64,000 nucleotides of DNA from Brasenia schreberi (taxonomy: Eukaryota > Streptophyta > Magnoliopsida > Nymphaeales > Cabombaceae), in assembly GCA_036023115.1 (NCBI GenBank), contig JAYKKT010000040.1:5114501-5178500 (forward strand), in the 5' to 3' direction. The notes under the pieces are model-generated. The model was not told the DNA's origin. It made no database searches and saw only the letters and a list, made by a program, of their open reading frames with translations. This document shows, piece by piece, positions 59,276-64,000 of the stretch. The position numbers were made by a program, and so were the translations under genes. Positions within the stretch are counted from its first letter, which is position 1; each line of letters begins with the position of its first letter.

Positions 59276-61334
59276 AGACACCCCACACTTTGAGATATTT
59301 GACACTAGTTTTTCAATCCTTTCAAAGTTCAAACAAACTACTTTCTTTATACTTATGAAAAACTCTATTAAGAATATGACAAACCTTCAAAGCCTCCCCA
59401 CATATAGATAGATAATTCAGAACTTTGAAGTAAAACATTAACCATATCACACAAAGTTCTATTCTTCCAGTCAACTATCCCATTAGACTGAGGAGAATAT
59501 GGGGTAATAACCTCATGAACAATACCGTTGTTTTGACAATATATTTGGAAAAGATTTGACACATACTCTCCTATCCTATCAAATCTTAATCATTTAAGTA
59601 CCTTACATGTTTGTGTTTATACTTCATTTCTAAATATTTGAAACTTTTCTAAAGTTTTATCTTTACTTTTAAGTAAGTAAATATAACAGTATCTACTACA
59701 ATCATCAATAAATGTGATAAAATATCTTTTGTTATCTCTTGTAGTCATCCCATTAAATTCACAAATATCAGTGTGCACCAAATCCAATATCTCAGATTTC
59801 CTTTCAACCGTATGGAAATGTTTCCTAGGTTGTTTCGCTTGCATGCATATAACACATTTGTGTTTTCTATATATGACAGTTTTAGGGATAAGATTTAAAT
59901 TCATCATTCTTTTTATGGAATCAAAGTTTACATTACTCAACCTATCTTGTCATACATCAGATGATTCAGTATTATACACAGAAGAAAAAGAATATGAAGC
60001 AAAAATAGAGGTTTTATTAAATTAAAATTCATACAAGAATCAACAATTAGTCATACATGAATTTTAAACAGATCTTTTATATTACATAAATAGCCCTTCC
60101 AAAAGAAACAACCAATAGTAAGTCATGTAATGATGACTTGTTATATTTGCAATCTAACCGTAATTCCTTTCTAACTAAAGTAGGACCACTGAGGATATTC
60201 TGGTGAATTGTTAGCATATATCTAACTCACTCAAGAATTAAAACTTTTCTTGAAAGAAACTTAAGTCTACATGCCCTTCATTTTTTACTTTAGCAGTCAA
60301 ATGATCTCCTAAGGTCATTGTTCGCCCACAGAAGGCCTGATAATATACAAACAGAGATTGGTCACCACATACGTGCACATTAACTAACCCCAATGTTTAT
60401 TATCCAGTATTGTGACTCATAAATAGAAAGGAGATGTGGTTTAAGAGATAGATATTTATCACTAATAGGTGTAGTGGTCACCACCATATTGATAATAGCT
60501 CATTCAGCAGTCACATGTTTCTTGGATTTCTTTGAGGGATAATCTCTCACCCAATATCCAACCCGACTACAAAGCCAACACAGTTTATTTTTAGGTTACT
60601 TTTGGATATTGGCTTTTAGTTTATGCTTCACATGTTTTCTCTTATGATCACTATGTTGTTTCTTTATAACCGTCAGGTTTCTGACTTCTATGCTCTTTAT
60701 CTATTGCTATTTCGGCCATAAGATCATTAAGGTCCTCTTATCTTTCTTATGCTTGAGATCTAGGCCGAAACCCTCACAAGACTTAGTAAATTTTGGTATA
60801 ATGTATATAACAATAAACTTGTTAGGAAGTTTTATTTCAGCTTCCTTCACATGATGGCATAAAAACTGAAACTCATGAGCTTGTTCGATTACAGATTTCC
60901 TCTCTACCATTTAATACTTAAGGAACTTAGCCACGAAATACTTTTCAAGACCGAGATTTTTAATATTTTATTTTCGATCTAAGGCAACTCACATATCTTT
61001 CGAAGGTACGAAAGGGAAAGAACTATACACATCAAATAAAACATTTGAAAGTGCTGATAAAATGCAACAGCGGCACAAAGTGTCCTTCTCCTTCTATTTG
61101 GCAATTTTATTCGAGCTTCTAGGGTCGGTATCATCGGGTTGGTGACAATCTGATTCGATATAGAGATGCAACTCTAACATAATTAACCAAATTTTCATAT
61201 GCTCTTGTCAGCGTTTAAAATATGAACCGACAAACTTTTCTAGCATAAAGGACAAGTCGACCTTAGGTCAGAGGATAGTAGTCGTAGACATATTTACTGC
61301 TGTAAATTTTGATTTCTCTAAGACTATTAGGAAT

Positions 61335-61972
61335 AATCGTAGATATATATGCATAATAACATAATATGAAACAAATATAAATATGGCCCAATTATAAACA
61401 AGTGTCGCAGATTAAAAATAAGCCATAATCAAGCCGTACGTAAAATAAAAGTAGAAGCAAAATGAAAAACTTATTTGTGCGAGTCGCTCTTACAGACTTG
61501 GCTTAGAGAATCAGCGCCCCGGTATAAGTACAAATGGATACCTGCACCTTCCTCGTAAGATAAAATGCACACACAACTCGAAGAGAAGAGCACGTACCTA
61601 GCTTCGAGTCGACCTCGACTACAACTCAATCGCCTATGATTGGAGTGGAAAGAGGGACCTCTTACGGGCACATGGACAAAACCACGGGCAAAGAGGCAAG
61701 ATCACGGGAAGAAAAAGAGATAGAGAGGAGAAAGAGTGAACTGCGTGTTTAGGGAGGACCCCTAATCACCTATTTATAAGTGCGCGTTTGGATCACGGAT
61801 TGTGGATTTGATCCAAACGACATACCACTTTATCCTCAATTGTCCTGTCTTATTCGGAACCGCCTCATCTTATTCCTATCTATGATTATGAAAATTTTGA
61901 CCATTAGATTAAAAGTTTTCCATGCAAAAAGATAGATCAAGACTCAAACCACAAGTCACAAGCCCAACCCTA
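61335..61972 (-). repeat. Right LTR (5' LTR of the copia element)
   Basis: Shares the blocks listed for the left LTR, including the TATA box and GTGTTTAGGGAGGACCCCTA. Its outer end (AAGCCCAACCC) stops short of the sequence that ends the left LTR, so it is truncated or rearranged there. Confidence 0.75.
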
Positions 61973-62164
61973 GCATGACGTACGTGCGCATGTGTGGTAT
62001 AATATGTCCTCTCCAAGCTCTTTGAACTAAGGTTCATGACCTACCAACTATATAAAAGAAAATATGGATTTGTCACATCCATTAATATGAGACTAAACTT
62101 TGTCTCCTCTAAATCATCTATCGCAAAAGTTCTTTATATTTTACTTTTTATACTTTAGGACTTT

Positions 62165-62215
62165 TACTTTTATATATATATATATATATATATAAATATA
62201 TATATAATATATAAG
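62165..62215. repeat. (TA)n microsatellite
   Basis: TATATA run with AAATATA interruptions. Nearby open frames on the minus strand are not recognised as a gene. Confidence 0.85.
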
Positions 62216-62219
62216 GATA

Positions 62220-63440
62220 TACAAGAGGAAAAGCCGCCCAAATGGGCGAACGCCGTGAAGTTTCCGCCAAAGAGAGGAGAACCGAGACTAAGATGACAAC
62301 GGCAGCCATTTCCTTCCTCATCTTCTCCGTCACATTGTTTAAGTGTTCCCGGCGCCTCCTTTGAACACACAAAAGAGTGCGTGCTTTCTCCCTCAGAAGG
62401 CAACAATTTTATGACATTGAACCGTGTTTAACGGGTTGGGTTTAGATCTTAGCGTTGCTGAATCCATCTAATCGGATCTGGCGTTAATTTTTGGTTCCAG
62501 ATTCAGATTCACATTGCAGAATTCTAAGCAGACTGACCCGATGAGCTACTCAGGTTGTATTTTATATCCAAATAACCTGGTTGGCGGTAGGCTTCAAATT
62601 GTTTACCAAGTTTAGATTTGGCACTAACTTCTGATGCAAAAACTGAAAACCCGATTCATATCCAATTAACGATTGGATCATGTTTTCGTTACCGAATCAG
62701 ACTAAATGGATCCGGTTTCGGGTATGAATATGACCTTGACATATTATGCATAGAAATGCATAATATCAACACCAAACAGCATTAGAAGTTAATGAGATGA
62801 GAATGAACAGCCTTATCTCGACCTGTTTGGCCCATTTAGCAACCCTCATCTCAACCACCATTCCTGACCTCCCACGAAGAAGAACAACAACAATACCTTC
62901 TCCCACTCGGGTGCCCTACATGGATTCTTTGATTCCATAGAGATCGATCTTGTTCGATATTAATAGTTCACTCTAGAAAAGCTATAGTGCGTTTAATGTA
63001 AGAAAAATAAAAATTTAATATCAAGATACACATAAGCTCCTTAATAAAAGGCTTAAACTAGAAGTTGATACAAGAGCGAACACAAAAAAATCCGAACTGT
63101 CTAGAAGACACCAAGTGTGGCGATTGGGGCGGAACGGATCGGGTAGCAACCGAGGTTCGGAATGTAGCTCGACCGGGTGAATGATCTTGGATCATCTGCA
63201 GACTGCAGGGCTGGTTGGTTCAGGTATGCATACCAACTCCTAGTCCACCTGCACATCAAAAACTTGATTAATCAAGATAGGATTTCTCAGATTTGGATTT
63301 GGATTTGGATTGGATATAGCATCATTTAATCCGTTATGAGGTTGATCTCCTTTTAGGTTTTACATCTCTGGGGTCGGGTTTCACCACTCCGGTGCAATGA
63401 GTCTAAGCCCTCTTGGTGTAAACCCGTCGAGTTATATCGG
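62220..63440. other. Intergenic DNA with one LINE tail
   Basis: Apart from the RTE tail at 62881-62942, I see only unassigned sequence rich in GGATCTG/AACCCGATT-type words at 62420-62730 and a short (GGATTT)n at 63290-63320. Confidence 0.3.
62881..62942 (-). mobile_element. RTE LINE tail, minus orientation
   Basis: GAACAACAACAATACCTTCT followed by CCCACTCGGGTGCCCTACAT and GGATTCTTTGATTCCATAG is the inverse of the tail module at 7856-7943 and 48000-48083. Only about 60 bp remain. Confidence 0.6.
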
Positions 63441-63446
63441 GATTAA

Positions 63447-63471
63447 AAAAGAAAAGAAAAGAAAAGAAAAT
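63447..63471. repeat. (AAAAG)n simple repeat
   Basis: Five AAAAG units. Confidence 0.85.
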
Positions 63472-63489
63472 GAACACTCATGTATGGTT

Positions 63490-63690
63490 AAGAGCACCCA
63501 GAGTGCTAGCCCACCTAGTAGGGCTCTTTACTCCATAAGATGTAGTGTGTGAGTATGATCCAAGGACCGCGCGTACCCGGCTTTGGCCTCCCGTTGTAAC
63601 GGAAAAAAAAAGGAAGTGCCTCTTACTGCTAAACAGGAAGTCAGGGGTTCAAATCTACTGAGGGGCACGCTCTTGCTCGAGCCAACACCG
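63490..63690 (+). mobile_element. SINE-like tRNA-related sequence
   Basis: 63580-63611 has GGCTTTGGCCTCCCGTTGTA and an A-run, the plus-strand form of the family B 3' end. It is followed at once by GTGCCTCTTACTGC..GGGGTTCAAATCTACTGAGG, whose GGGTTCAAATC is a B box and whose ends (GTGCC..GGCAC) could pair. These may be two SINE remnants in tandem. No intact tRNA fold is evident. Confidence 0.45.
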
Positions 63691-64000
63691 AGCATTAGAA
63701 GGTTTACCTCACTAGAATGGAAAATACATACGCGACCAAAGCTGAACCAGCCCAACAATGCCCGGGCCGAACCCTTAGATGGGGGGTTAAAGGTGGGAAA
63801 AGGAAACGAACCAGTCCTTTATGCCAAGTCGAATCTCCTTTGACCATTGGTTGGTGGCGACGGCAGCGGTGAAGGTGGTGGTGGCTGCCTCTTTGACGGT
63901 TGTTGATACCAGCGACTCTTCAAACTTGTGATATTCTTCTTCCTGCTCATTACAAGCAAAACATCACATCCTTGCACAAGCACACACACGCACAGGAGCA

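Larger units (their letters stand above)
58614..61972 (-). mobile_element. Ty1/copia retrotransposon with reverse transcriptase deleted
   Basis: Two diverged LTRs (about 58614-59275 and 61335-61972) bracket ~2.1 kb. Minus orientation is shown by the protein frames, by CTTATAAATAG TATA boxes at equivalent sites in both LTRs (complement of 59041-59050 and 61771-61780), and by a purine-rich AAAGTGTGGGG next to the left LTR. Gag remnants lie around 60.7-61.25 kb (KFVGSYFKR, VERKSVIEQAHEFQFLCHHV) with stops. Integrase is at 59368-59940: KCVICMQAKQPRKHF, VHTDICEFNGM, FITFIDDCSRYCYIYLLKSK, ENGIVHEV-like NNGIVHEVITPYSPQSNGIV, MWGG. Sequence then jumps to the polypurine tract, so RT and RNase H are gone. 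Confidence 0.85.

Noticed and set aside
1..64000. CRISPR array, operon, phage or bacterial-type system
   Set aside because: No regularly spaced repeats with unique spacers, no operon-like gene packing, and clear plant genes with introns.

Overview
This is nuclear DNA of a flowering plant. The genes have plant-type GT-AG introns, the families are plant-specific (U-box/ARM ubiquitin ligase, MSL channel, STY kinase with an ACT domain, PLS-type PPR, phi-class GST, plastocyanin), and the spaces between genes hold copia, RTE LINE, SINE and MITE remnants plus long TA, GA and CT microsatellites. I cannot name the species from the sequence.

Layout. 1-5 kb is repeat-rich DNA with long (TA)n tracts and decayed tandem or MITE-like modules. 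5.0-9.95 kb (+) holds an intact three-exon U-box/ARM E3 ligase of the PUB43/PUB44 type. 10-17 kb is non-genic: an RTE 3' end, a possible solo-LTR-like block at 14.3-16.6 kb and a 144-bp tandem duplication. 17.3-21.6 kb (-) is a cluster of three damaged genes: a frameshifted plastocyanin pseudogene, a phi-class GST whose second intron lacks a GT donor, and a GGR-type (geranylgeranyl diphosphate synthase small subunit) pseudogene with an in-frame stop. 21.6-25.9 kb is repeats. 25.99-30.17 kb (+) is an intact five-exon MscS-like mechanosensitive channel (MSL10/MSL4-6 group). 30.2-36.2 kb holds SINEs, a second LTR-like block and microsatellites. 36.26-51.28 kb (+) is a 15-kb STY-type kinase gene; its 3.6-kb intron contains a MITE that was split by an RTE LINE flanked by an 18-bp target duplication. 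52.3-54.1 kb (-) is a PPR gene with one frameshift. 55.9-56.6 kb (-) carries two isolated exon-like fragments (ankyrin-type tail, REVEILLE-type MYB first exon). 58.6-62 kb (-) is a copia retrotransposon with two diverged LTRs that has lost reverse transcriptase. 62-64 kb has further LINE and SINE remnants.

The genes show no sign of a shared pathway and form no operon-like unit. The intact ones (E3 ligase, channel, and the kinase if a candidate exon is skipped) are unrelated single genes. I found no clear new biological system. The most informative signals are the dated nested insertion in the kinase intron, the recurring RTE 3' tails with target duplications, two tRNA-like SINE families, MITEs embedded in microsatellites, and several genes each broken by one or a few small lesions. 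Intron-exon limits are my reading of splice signals and frame continuity, without transcript data.
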